From: Nocardia mikamii NBRC 108933
GTDB taxonomy: Bacteria > Actinomycetota > Actinomycetes > Mycobacteriales > Mycobacteriaceae
Direction of reading: 5' to 3'
Length of the DNA stretch: 64,000 nt
NCBI RefSeq assembly: GCF_001613505.1
Contig: NZ_BDCM01000022.1
Coordinates: 62,001 to 126,000 of the forward strand
The notes beneath the pieces are model-generated. The model was not told where the DNA came from. It saw only the letters and a program-made list of their open reading frames with translations, and did not search any database. The translations under genes were made by a program, and so were the position numbers. Positions 27,567 through 34,600 of the stretch are shown piece after piece. Numbering within the stretch: position 1 is the first letter of the stretch; the number at the start of each line of letters is the position of its first letter.

Positions 27567-27966
27567 GAGGAATCACCCTCCCGTTCCGCGAGAACGTACG
27601 CTGTTCGCCCTCGAATCCGTCGAATTCGAAATCCCGGACCGCGTCCGGCATCGGGATCCACACCTGTTCGTCCACGGTGAGATCCGCTGCGGCATGGACG
27701 TCACCGTCCGCATCAGCCCTCCTCGGTTCACATCTCGGTGGCCGGTTCCCGAAGCGGCGTCTCGCCGCCCGCTGCCACCGCGCCCCTTCGATTACGCACT
27801 CCCGGCGGCTACCCGCTCGCGGCCGCACTACACCGGCGGCGCACCCGTTTGCGCGAGGGCAACGCGGCCATGACGGGGCCACCCGTCGTCGACGGCGGGT
27901 TCGCCCCGGATGCCTAGGATCGAGGTGATCCACTTGCCGGAGGATGCGAACAGACAAGGGGTGCGG
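27567..27966. other. Intergenic region with unexplained coding-like minus-strand segment
   Basis: No supported gene. On the minus strand a frame ending at 27553 reads as protein-like from about 27715 (segments VDEQVWIPMPDAVRDF and GFEGEQRTF) but has no clear start. It may be a gene remnant or chance. The right part is the leader of the SCO6745-like gene. Confidence 0.3.
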
Positions 27967-28803
27967 GTGATTTCAGCACGCGAGATGTGGACGTTGTTCG
28001 AGCCGATCCACGCGGTGACCTACTTCGCCCCGGAAAGCCGGGCCGCCTTCGAGCAGGCGGGTCTGCGCGGCTTCTGGCGCGGATACTTCGGCGGTCGCTC
28101 GGCGCCGTTCGGGCCGGTCGGACCCGGCGTCGTGACAGCGACCTTCTTCGGCTTCTCCCCCACTATGGTGGCCCGGGCGCTGCCGGGGGTGTGGGAGCTG
28201 GCGACGCCGCAGCGCGTCCTCGCGGCCCGCTCCGCCGGCGCCCGCGCGGCGCTGCTGCGGCTCGGCGGCAGCGACGCCGAGTACGCCGAGGCGGCCGAAC
28301 TGGCCCGGCGGGTCGCGACGGCGATCGAGCTCGAAGGCAAACCCCTCGCCGCCGCCAATGCCGACCTGGCATGGCCCGAGGACCCGCTGTCGATCCTGTG
28401 GCATGCCTGCACGGTGCTGCGCGAGCACCGGGGGGACGGCCACGTCGCGGCGCTGACCGCCGCCGGCCTGACCGGATGTCAGAGTCTGGCCTGGCGCGCC
28501 GCCACCGATTCCGGGCGCGACGTTCTGCAACCGGCTCGCGGCTGGGACGACGAGCAGTGGGATCGCGCGCTCGCGGGCCTCACCGAGCGGGGCTGGCTCG
28601 ACACCGACGGACGGCCCACGGCTGCCGGGCGTGCAGGATTCGACGAGATCGAAAGCCGCACCGACGATGTGGCCGCACGACCGTGGCGGGCGGTCGGGGC
28701 CGCGTCGGCCGAACGCTTCGCCGAGCTGGTGCGACCGCTGGCCCGCGCGGCGCACACCGCGATGCCCGAACGCACCCCCATCGGTACCCTTCCCCGCCCC
28801 TGA
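27967..28803 (+). CDS. SCO6745-family protein
   Basis: A 278-residue helical protein resembling the SCO6745 family (actinobacterial, function unknown). Seen: an N-terminal segment MWTLFEPIHAVTYFAPESR, then FGFSPTMVARALPGVWE, and a winged-helix-like C-terminal half (WDRALAGLTERGWLDTDGRPTAAG). The GTG at 27967 is chosen because AAGGGG lies five bases upstream; an earlier in-frame start at 27910 has no such site. Nothing in its surroundings reveals its role. Confidence 0.8.
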   Translation: MISAREMWTLFEPIHAVTYFAPESRAAFEQAGLRGFWRGYFGGRSAPFGPVGPGVVTATFFGFSPTMVARALPGVWELATPQRVLAARSAGARAALLRLGGSDAEYAEAAELARRVATAIELEGKPLAAANADLAWPEDPLSILWHACTVLREHRGDGHVAALTAAGLTGCQSLAWRAATDSGRDVLQPARGWDDEQWDRALAGLTERGWLDTDGRPTAAGRAGFDEIESRTDDVAARPWRAVGAASAERFAELVRPLARAAHTAMPERTPIGTLPRP

Positions 28804-28986
28804 GTGGGATCGCTCGCTGTGCGGCATCGCCCATCGCACGGCCGTCGGCCACTCCCTCACCCAACTGGATCATCAGGAATATCCCCGAACCCCGTCGCGC
28901 CACCGACGAACTGGTGGCCTTCCTCCACACCTCGGCGGCGCCGACCCTTCGCTAGCGCGAGCAGGGATTTCCGTTCGCCGAAGAAA

Positions 28987-29021
28987 CTGACCAACGTCCC
29001 ACGCATCGGAGCCTTCGGCAC
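28987..29021 (+). promoter_or_regulatory. DevR/DosR-type box pair
   Basis: CTGAC-CAAC-GTCCC (28987-29000) and GGAGC-CTTC-GGCAC (29008-29021), centres 21 bp apart. A GATAGT -10 follows at 29046-29051, 34 bp from the proximal centre. It precedes the small ORF at 29058 and the phosphoribosyltransferase fusion gene. Confidence 0.5.
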
Positions 29022-29057
29022 GATTCGGCGTGGCCGGAGAACGCGGATAGTGGCCGT

Positions 29058-29153
29058 ATGAGAACCGATGAACACACCGGCGCCCCGGTCGGTGAGATCG
29101 GCAGGCCCCCGCTCGGACTCCGCGCCGAGGTCCGGTGGTCGCCCCAGCGCTAG
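29058..29153 (+). CDS. Possible leaderless 31-residue microprotein
   Basis: ATG 29058 to TAG 29151-29153, a 31-residue hydrophilic peptide (starts MRTDEHTGAPV, ends VRWSPQR). There is no ribosome binding site, but the ATG is 43.5 bp from the centre of the proximal DevR-type box. That is the same distance as at four other genes here, so a leaderless mRNA is predicted. No homology is recognised. It could be a leader peptide for the gene at 29222, or chance. Confidence 0.35.
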   Translation: MRTDEHTGAPVGEIGRPPLGLRAEVRWSPQR

Positions 29154-29221
29154 GCGCGGGCCGCGCCGAGCCGCACGCGGGCTGCCCGCGGGGGTCGCAG
29201 GGGCCAGGCAGGAGGCAGTGG

Positions 29222-30559
29222 ATGGTGTTTCGTGATCGCGTCGACGCGGGCAGCCGGCTCGCGACGCGTCTGATCGAGCTGCGTGACACCGACGTCGTCG
29301 TACTGGGCCTGCCGCGCGGCGGAGTTCCGGTCGCCTTCGAAGTGTCACGCGCATTGCGCGCACCGCTGGATGTCCTGGTGATCCGCAAGCTGGGCGTTCC
29401 CTATCAGCCCGAACTCGCCTTCGGCGCCGTCGGTGAGGACGACACGCGCGTACTCAACACCCTGGTCGTGCGCCGCACCGGGCTGTCCGACGACGACATC
29501 GATGCCGTGCAGCGGCACGAACGTGCGGAGCTGTCGCGTCGGGTGGCCAGGTACCGGCGGGGGCGCGCCGGACCGTCGTTGCGGGGGCGGACCGTGGTGC
29601 TGGTCGACGACGGCATCGCGACGGGGGCCACCGCCCGCGCCGCCTGCCGCGTGGCCCGTGCGCGCGGCGCCGCCCGTATCGTCCTGGCCACTCCCGTCGC
29701 CGCACGCGAGGCGCTGGCGTCGCTGCGGCCGGAAGCCGACGACATCGTCTGCCTGAAAACGCCACTGCTCTTCGACGCGGTCGGCCAGTGGTACCGGCAC
29801 TTCGGACAGACGAGCGACGACGAAGTCGTCGATCTGCTCGACCGGGCAGCTCTCGCCGCCCGCGAACGCCCCCGAGTCGCCGCGTCCGGCGCTTCGCCGC
29901 TGGTCGACGACGAGGTCACCATCACCGTCGGAGAGGCCGAACTGAGCGGCCATCTGACGGTTCCGGAAGCGGCGACGGGCATGGTCGTCTTCGCCCACGG
30001 CAGCGGCAGCAGCAGGCACAGTCCGCGCAACCGATTCGTCGCCACCTCGCTGCGGCGGGCCGGACTCGGAACGCTGCTGTTCGACCTGCTCACCCCCGCC
30101 GAAGAGCTCGAGCGCGCCAATGTCTTCGCTATCGGTCTGCTGGCGAATCGGCTGGCGGGTGTCACGCGGTGGCTCGCCGGGATGCACTACGCCGACGACC
30201 TCCCGATCGGGTACTTCGGCGCCAGCACCGGGGCCGCTGCCGCGCTGCGGGCGGCCGCCGATCCGGAACTGAAGATCGCCGCCGTCGTCTCCCGCGGCGG
30301 CCGGCCCGACCTCGCCGACCTCTTTCTGACCGCCGTGCGAGCGCCGACCCTGTTGATCGTGGGCGGAAACGACCCGGCGGTGATCGAACTGAACCGGTTC
30401 GCCCAGCGAGCGATGGCGTGCGAGACACGCGTCGAGATCGTGCCCGGCGCCACCCACCTGTTCGCCGAGCCAGGCGCGCTGGAAGCCGTGGCCGAACTGG
30501 CCCGCGACTGGTTCCGCACCCACTTCCGCGGGTCGCCGGCCGCCCGCACACGACCATGA
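29222..30559 (+). CDS. Phosphoribosyltransferase-alpha/beta hydrolase fusion (Rv0571c-like)
   Basis: A 445-residue two-domain protein. Residues 1-215 are a type I phosphoribosyltransferase with the PRPP loop VLVDDGIATGATA (127-139) and the N-terminal LGLPRGGVPVAFEV. Residues about 225-440 are a dienelactone-hydrolase-like domain (VVFAHGSGSSRHSPRN, GYFGASTGAAAALRA, LIVGGNDPAV, GATHLF). This arrangement and length match Mycobacterium tuberculosis Rv0571c of the DosR regulon. GGAGG precedes the ATG. A DevR-type box pair lies about 200 bp upstream. Substrates are unknown; a nucleotide-salvage link is only a guess. Confidence 0.88.
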   Translation: MVFRDRVDAGSRLATRLIELRDTDVVVLGLPRGGVPVAFEVSRALRAPLDVLVIRKLGVPYQPELAFGAVGEDDTRVLNTLVVRRTGLSDDDIDAVQRHERAELSRRVARYRRGRAGPSLRGRTVVLVDDGIATGATARAACRVARARGAARIVLATPVAAREALASLRPEADDIVCLKTPLLFDAVGQWYRHFGQTSDDEVVDLLDRAALAARERPRVAASGASPLVDDEVTITVGEAELSGHLTVPEAATGMVVFAHGSGSSRHSPRNRFVATSLRRAGLGTLLFDLLTPAEELERANVFAIGLLANRLAGVTRWLAGMHYADDLPIGYFGASTGAAAALRAAADPELKIAAVVSRGGRPDLADLFLTAVRAPTLLIVGGNDPAVIELNRFAQRAMACETRVEIVPGATHLFAEPGALEAVAELARDWFRTHFRGSPAARTRP

Positions 30560-30623
30560 CCGGACGTTTCCCGTACCGCCCGTCCCCGCCCGTCCACCGG
30601 CCTCGAACACATCGGCACACCAC

Positions 30624-30659
30624 GGGCCGCACGGTCCACACTCCGGTGACTTTGGTCCA
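30624..30659 (+). promoter_or_regulatory. DevR/DosR-type tandem boxes
   Basis: GGGCC-GCAC-GGTCC (30624-30637) and GTGAC-TTTG-GTCCA (30646-30659), centres exactly 22 bp apart. A GACGCT -10-like hexamer is at 30683-30688. The ATG of the next gene is 43.5 bp from the proximal centre, predicting leaderless translation. Confidence 0.65.
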
Positions 30660-30695
30660 TCACGAATTCTCCGGTCATCGGCGACGCTGGTACCG

Positions 30696-32159
30696 ATGGA
30701 GACCAACGAACCCTTCGCTGCGCTCGCCGAAACGCATTCGGCGGTGGTGGTGCTGTTCGGCGACCGGGCCTACAAGATCAAGAAGCCGGTGCGGACCGAC
30801 TTTCTCGACTTCTCCACGCGGACCGCGCGCGAAGCCGCGTGCCGGCGCGAACTCGAGCTCAATCGGCGGTTCGCTCCCGATGTGTACATCGGCATCGGGT
30901 ACCTGTCCGATCCGACGCGGGATGCGGACGAACCCGTGCTGCTGATGCGCCGGCTCCCCGATGCCGCCCGGTTGTCGCGCCGCCTCGACGATCCGGCCGT
31001 CGCCCGCGACATCCTGTCGGTACTGGTTCGCGATGTGGCCGCCTGGCACGACCGGGCGCCGACCGGCGTGGCGATCGACCGCGCGGCGACGGTCGCGGCC
31101 GTTCGGGAGCGCTGGAAGTCGTTGCTGGCCGGGATGACCCATCCCCCGATCGAACCGGCTGCGGTGCGGGAGCTGACCGAACGGGCGATGCGCTACCTCG
31201 ACGGACGCAAGGCGCTGTTCGACAAGCGCATCGCCACCGGGCGCATCGTCGACGGCCACGGCGATCTGCGTGCCGACGACATCTTCGTCACCGACGACGG
31301 CGTGCGGGTCATCGACTGCCTCGACTTCGACGACGAACTCCGCCACGTCGATCGGCTCGACGACATCTGCTTTCTGGCCATGGATCTCGAACGCCTCGGG
31401 TACCCGGACCTCGGCCGGACGGTCGTCGAGGAGTATCTCGAAGCGACCGGCGACCCGGCGCCGGACTCGCTGTACCACCACTACATCGCCTATCGGGCGG
31501 CGGTGCGCGCGAAGGTCGACTGCGTGCGGTACGGGCAGGGGGAACGGCGAGCGGCGGCCGGTGCGGTGCGGCACGTCGAGGTCGCCCTGCGACACCTCGC
31601 CGCCGGCGCGGTGCGCCTCGTGCTGGTCGGTGGCCTGCCGGGCACCGGCAAGTCGACGATCGCCCGTCGCCTGGCCGCCGCTACCGGCGCGATCCTGTTG
31701 TCCAGCGACCACATTCGCGTCGTGGCGCGCGCCGAAGGCGTGCTGGACGGCCCGACCGGCGAATACGACCACGGCGCCTACACTCCCGCGGCCCGCGATC
31801 ACGTCTACGCGGTCATGTGCGCCGAGGCGCAGACCCTGCTCGCCGCCGGCCGCTCGGTCGTTCTGGACGCCAGCTGGATCGATGATGCGCAACGACGCCG
31901 CGCGTCGCGGCTCGCGACCGACACCCGCGCCGACCTTGTCGAACTCTGTTGTAGCGCACCGGCATCCGTGGCCGCCGCGCGGATCGCGGCGCGCACCGGA
32001 TCCGAATCCGACGCCACCCCTACCGTCGCGGCGGCGATGGCCGCGGATCGCGACCCGTGGCCCGGTGCGGTGGTACTGGACACCACCACACCGGTGGACG
32101 AGACTATCGAGGCCGCGCTGCGCGGCTATCGGCGCACGAGCGGACGGGTGCCTTCATGA
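30696..32159 (+). CDS. APH-like/P-loop kinase two-domain protein (Rv2004c-like)
   Basis: A 487-residue protein. The N-terminal part (1-290) resembles aminoglycoside phosphotransferases, with DGHGDLRADDIF (HGDL at 188-191) and VIDCLDFDDELR. The C-terminal part is a gluconate-kinase-like P-loop domain with Walker A GLPGTGKST at 313-321 and VVLDASWIDDAQRRRA. Length and order match Rv2004c of the M. tuberculosis DosR regulon. There is no Shine-Dalgarno, and the box geometry implies a leaderless mRNA. The downstream acetyltransferase gene overlaps by four bases. The substrate is unknown. Confidence 0.88.
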   Translation: METNEPFAALAETHSAVVVLFGDRAYKIKKPVRTDFLDFSTRTAREAACRRELELNRRFAPDVYIGIGYLSDPTRDADEPVLLMRRLPDAARLSRRLDDPAVARDILSVLVRDVAAWHDRAPTGVAIDRAATVAAVRERWKSLLAGMTHPPIEPAAVRELTERAMRYLDGRKALFDKRIATGRIVDGHGDLRADDIFVTDDGVRVIDCLDFDDELRHVDRLDDICFLAMDLERLGYPDLGRTVVEEYLEATGDPAPDSLYHHYIAYRAAVRAKVDCVRYGQGERRAAAGAVRHVEVALRHLAAGAVRLVLVGGLPGTGKSTIARRLAAATGAILLSSDHIRVVARAEGVLDGPTGEYDHGAYTPAARDHVYAVMCAEAQTLLAAGRSVVLDASWIDDAQRRRASRLATDTRADLVELCCSAPASVAAARIAARTGSESDATPTVAAAMAADRDPWPGAVVLDTTTPVDETIEAALRGYRRTSGRVPS

Positions 32160-32650
32160 CAGTGGAGCCGACCATCGACCTCACCGATGTCACCTACCGC
32201 CGCCTCACTCCCGGCGATTGCGATGCGGTCCGGGACCTGCACGCGACGCTGAGCCGACGCGACGGTTACTACCGCTTCTTCGGCGCGCGGCCGAAACATC
32301 TCGGAGATCTGGCCGCCGCCGTCTCGATGAACGACCCGAAGCACTGCGCTTTCGGCGCGTTCATCGAGGACCGGCTGATCGGTGTGGCGAACTATGTCGT
32401 GCTGCCCGACACCGACTGCGCCGAGGTTGCGATGGTCGTGGCCCACGAGGATCAGCAGTCCGGGGTCGGCACCGCGCTGCTCACGCGGTTGGCCGAGGAC
32501 GCACGGCGGCATGGCATCGGCCGGCTCGCGGGCGACATCATGGCCACGAACTCGAAGATGATGCAGTTGCTGATGGACATCGACCTGCCGATGTCGGCCC
32601 ATCGCGACGACGACGTCGTCCACGTCGTCCTGCGACTCGACAAGCCGTAG
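32156..32650 (+). CDS. GNAT-family N-acetyltransferase
   Basis: A 164-residue GNAT protein. The acetyl-CoA-binding motif A is VAMVVAHEDQQSGVGTALLTRLAEDARRHGI (core QQSGVGTALL). The N-terminal TYRRLTPGDCDAVRDLHATLSRRDGYYRFFG resembles the acetyltransferase domain of Pat-type protein acetylases, but no cyclic-nucleotide domain is present. The ATG overlaps the stop of the kinase-like gene, so it belongs to the same DevR-controlled operon. It may acetylate proteins such as acyl-CoA synthetases in dormancy; this is inference. Confidence 0.88.
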   Translation: MTVEPTIDLTDVTYRRLTPGDCDAVRDLHATLSRRDGYYRFFGARPKHLGDLAAAVSMNDPKHCAFGAFIEDRLIGVANYVVLPDTDCAEVAMVVAHEDQQSGVGTALLTRLAEDARRHGIGRLAGDIMATNSKMMQLLMDIDLPMSAHRDDDVVHVVLRLDKP

Positions 32651-32668
32651 GCGTGGTGTGGCACTGGT

Positions 32669-34006
32669 TCAGGAGTTGGCGCGAGCGCGGGCCAGCAGCG
32701 TCTCGATCTCGTCGGTGACCGCCGCCGGGATCAGCTCGATATCGGGCGTGGTGTCGTAGTCGCCGGTGATTCCGAAGGTGAATTGACCGGCGTAGCTCAG
32801 CATCGCGACCGTGGTGCGTAGCCGCATGGCCACCGGAATGCCGGGCCAGACCTGCTCGACCTCGCCGCCGGCGATGCTCAGCCGATGGCGGGGGCCCGGG
32901 ACGTTGGTCGCGAGCGCGCTGATTCCGCGTTGCGGGAACCGGGTGGCCAGCCGGAAAGCCCACGCCGCCACACCCGCGGGAAGCCGGCCGGCCAACGTCA
33001 GCAGCGACGCTTCCGCCTCCGCCTCACCCCGGGCGCGGTGGCGGGCGATGCGCTCGTGCACCGTCTGCAGGCGGTGCACCGGATCGGCGATGTCGACCGG
33101 CAGGGCGGCGATGACGACCGAAACCCGGTTGTCCATCGCGTATTTCGCCTCGGCCGAGCGCATCGACACCGGTATCACGATCCGCACCGAATCCGCCTGC
33201 GGTTCTTCGCCGCGCGCGCACAGCAAGCGTCGATACGCCCCGGCGAGGGCGGCGACCGCGACGTCGTTGACGGTCGCGTCGAACGCCGCGCCGACCTCGT
33301 GCAGCTGCGCCAGCGATGTCCGTGCCACCGCATACCGGCGCCGGCGGCCCAGCGGGCCGTTGAGGGAGGACGTCGATGTGGGGACCACGGTATCGCGCAG
33401 CACCGGCACCAGCGTGCGTACCGTGCGGACAGCGAAACGAGAAGCGGTGTAAGGCAATCGGACCACGGTCCCCGCCGTGGCCCGCAGGCTCGGAGCCAAG
33501 TCCGGCGGCCGCACCGGCAGCTGCGGCGGCGACTCCGGCTCCTCGTCGCAGAGACCTTCGAACACCGTGATGCCGGCGATCCCGTCGACCATGCTGTGGT
33601 GCGCCTTGACGATCACCGCCCACCGGTCCCCGGAGAGATTGTCGACCACGACGACCTGCCAGAGCGGATGTTCGCGATCGAGTCGGCGGGCGAGCTCCTC
33701 CCCTACCAGCTCGCGCAGGGCCTCCTCGTCACGGGGGCCGGGCAGCGCCGCCCACCGGACGTGGCGCGACAGCCGGAAGTCCGGGTCGTCCTCCCAGCTC
33801 GGCGCCGTGATGTCCAGCGGTGCGCGCCGCATCCGCCGGCGCAGGCGGGCGTTGCGGCCCAGCGCCCGGGTGACGGTCTCGTCGAACCGCTCGCGGCTGC
33901 GCACCGGCCCGGCGACGATCGCGATCGCGGCGATGGCGATGTTGACGTGGCGGTCGCTGTCTTCCAACTCCATGAAGCCCGTGTCCAGCGGTCCGAATTC
34001 GCTCAT
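32669..34006 (-). CDS. Wax ester synthase/diacylglycerol acyltransferase (WS/DGAT)
   Basis: A 445-residue acyltransferase with the HHxxxDG active-site motif as HHSMVDG (136-142). C-terminal family motifs are ATNVPGPRHRLSIAGG and LSYAGQFTFGITGDYDT. These enzymes make triacylglycerol or wax esters from acyl-CoA at the inner membrane. M. tuberculosis tgs1 (Rv3130c) is a DosR-controlled member that stores TAG in hypoxia, and the setting here suggests the same role. No strong box was seen within 100 bp; the pair at 34453-34489 lies about 450 bp upstream. Confidence 0.92.
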   Translation of the reverse strand: MSEFGPLDTGFMELEDSDRHVNIAIAAIAIVAGPVRSRERFDETVTRALGRNARLRRRMRRAPLDITAPSWEDDPDFRLSRHVRWAALPGPRDEEALRELVGEELARRLDREHPLWQVVVVDNLSGDRWAVIVKAHHSMVDGIAGITVFEGLCDEEPESPPQLPVRPPDLAPSLRATAGTVVRLPYTASRFAVRTVRTLVPVLRDTVVPTSTSSLNGPLGRRRRYAVARTSLAQLHEVGAAFDATVNDVAVAALAGAYRRLLCARGEEPQADSVRIVIPVSMRSAEAKYAMDNRVSVVIAALPVDIADPVHRLQTVHERIARHRARGEAEAEASLLTLAGRLPAGVAAWAFRLATRFPQRGISALATNVPGPRHRLSIAGGEVEQVWPGIPVAMRLRTTVAMLSYAGQFTFGITGDYDTTPDIELIPAAVTDEIETLLARARANS

Positions 34007-34207
34007 GGTGGTGGCCCGTTCCGAAACATGCCGGCGATCTGCCGAGCTGGTGGGTTCAGTCTCGCGCGCTCCGCCGCGTCACCGGCAGATGCGAAGGTAG
34101 CCACCGCGAGTGACGAAAGGCGGCACCCGGCGGGCAGTGCTGCCCTGGCGTGGCGCGGTTGCGGATGGACGACCATGACCGGGCGCCCGACCTGTTTCGC
34201 GGGCGCC

Positions 34208-34348
34208 TCAGCGGGCGCCGCGAAACGGGTCGTTCGATATGTCCACAATCCCCGACCCGATCGTCCCCGACGAATCACGCCACGCCGTTGTGGTCGACTC
34301 CTGTCGATGCGGCGGCCTCTTCGTCGCCGGCTCTGTCGACAGTTCCAT
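34208..34348 (-). CDS. Possible 46-residue small protein
   Basis: ATG 34348 to TGA 34208-34210. A strong GGGAGG lies nine bases before the ATG, and TTATGG (rc of 34362-34367) could be a -10. The 46-residue peptide is hydrophilic (starts MELSTEPATKRPPH, ends NDPFRGAR). Its third-position GC is lower than in the neighbours. No homology is recognised. It lies on the WS/DGAT strand, downstream of the DevR-type boxes at 34453-34489. Confidence 0.35.
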   Translation of the reverse strand: MELSTEPATKRPPHRQESTTTAWRDSSGTIGSGIVDISNDPFRGAR

Positions 34349-34452
34349 TGTGGCGCGCCTCCCATAACCGGAGCAGTATCGGAGGCCATCGGCGGAAAGG
34401 CCGAATCGAATCGCGCGGCGGGCCCTCGGGCCCGGGACGGCCTCGGCGCTCG

Positions 34453-34489
34453 ACGACGAAAGTCCCTACGAGCCCGGGACCTTCGGCAC
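34453..34489. promoter_or_regulatory. Orphan DevR/DosR-type box pair
   Basis: ACGAC-GAAA-GTCCC (34453-34466; GGGAC-TTTC-GTCGT on the minus strand) and GGGAC-CTTC-GGCAC (34476-34489). Centres are 23 bp apart. No annotated gene starts at the expected distance on either strand. Confidence 0.55.
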
Positions 34490-34600
34490 TGTCCGGTGGA
34501 CGCCGGCTGCGACGCCGGATCGTGTACGACGAAATCGGGCTCACCCGTGTCCGGGATGCCCGTGTATCCGTCTCGGCGCCGCCACTGGGGCGTCGGGCGC

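Larger units (their letters stand above)
28804..29221. other. Intergenic region with DevR-type boxes and a possible small gene
   Basis: The left half has no supported gene. The right half carries the first DevR-type box pair (28987-29021) and a 31-codon ORF at 29058-29153. Confidence 0.4.
34007..34600. other. Long intergenic region with orphan DevR-type boxes
   Basis: About 590 bp between nadE and the WS/DGAT gene. It holds a DevR-type box pair (34453-34489), a possible 46-codon ORF (34208-34348, minus) and a GC hairpin GGGCGCC/GGCGCC near 34201-34218 just past that ORF. It could contain a regulated small RNA. Confidence 0.4.

Noticed and set aside
27553..27957. A 134-codon minus-strand frame with some protein-like segments
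   Set aside because: It has no start codon with a ribosome binding site near the plausible segment and overlaps the esterase start. Evidence is insufficient to call a gene or pseudogene.
29129..29140. GGTCCGGTGGTC as a DevR box for the phosphoribosyltransferase fusion gene
   Set aside because: It lies inside the candidate small ORF, deviates from the GGAC core and has no 22-bp partner. The pair at 28987-29021 fits better.
34420..34433. GGGCCCTCGGGCCC palindrome as a further DevR box
   Set aside because: It lacks the GAC/GTC core and its centre is 33 bp from the nearest box rather than 22. It is probably a GC-rich palindrome by chance.
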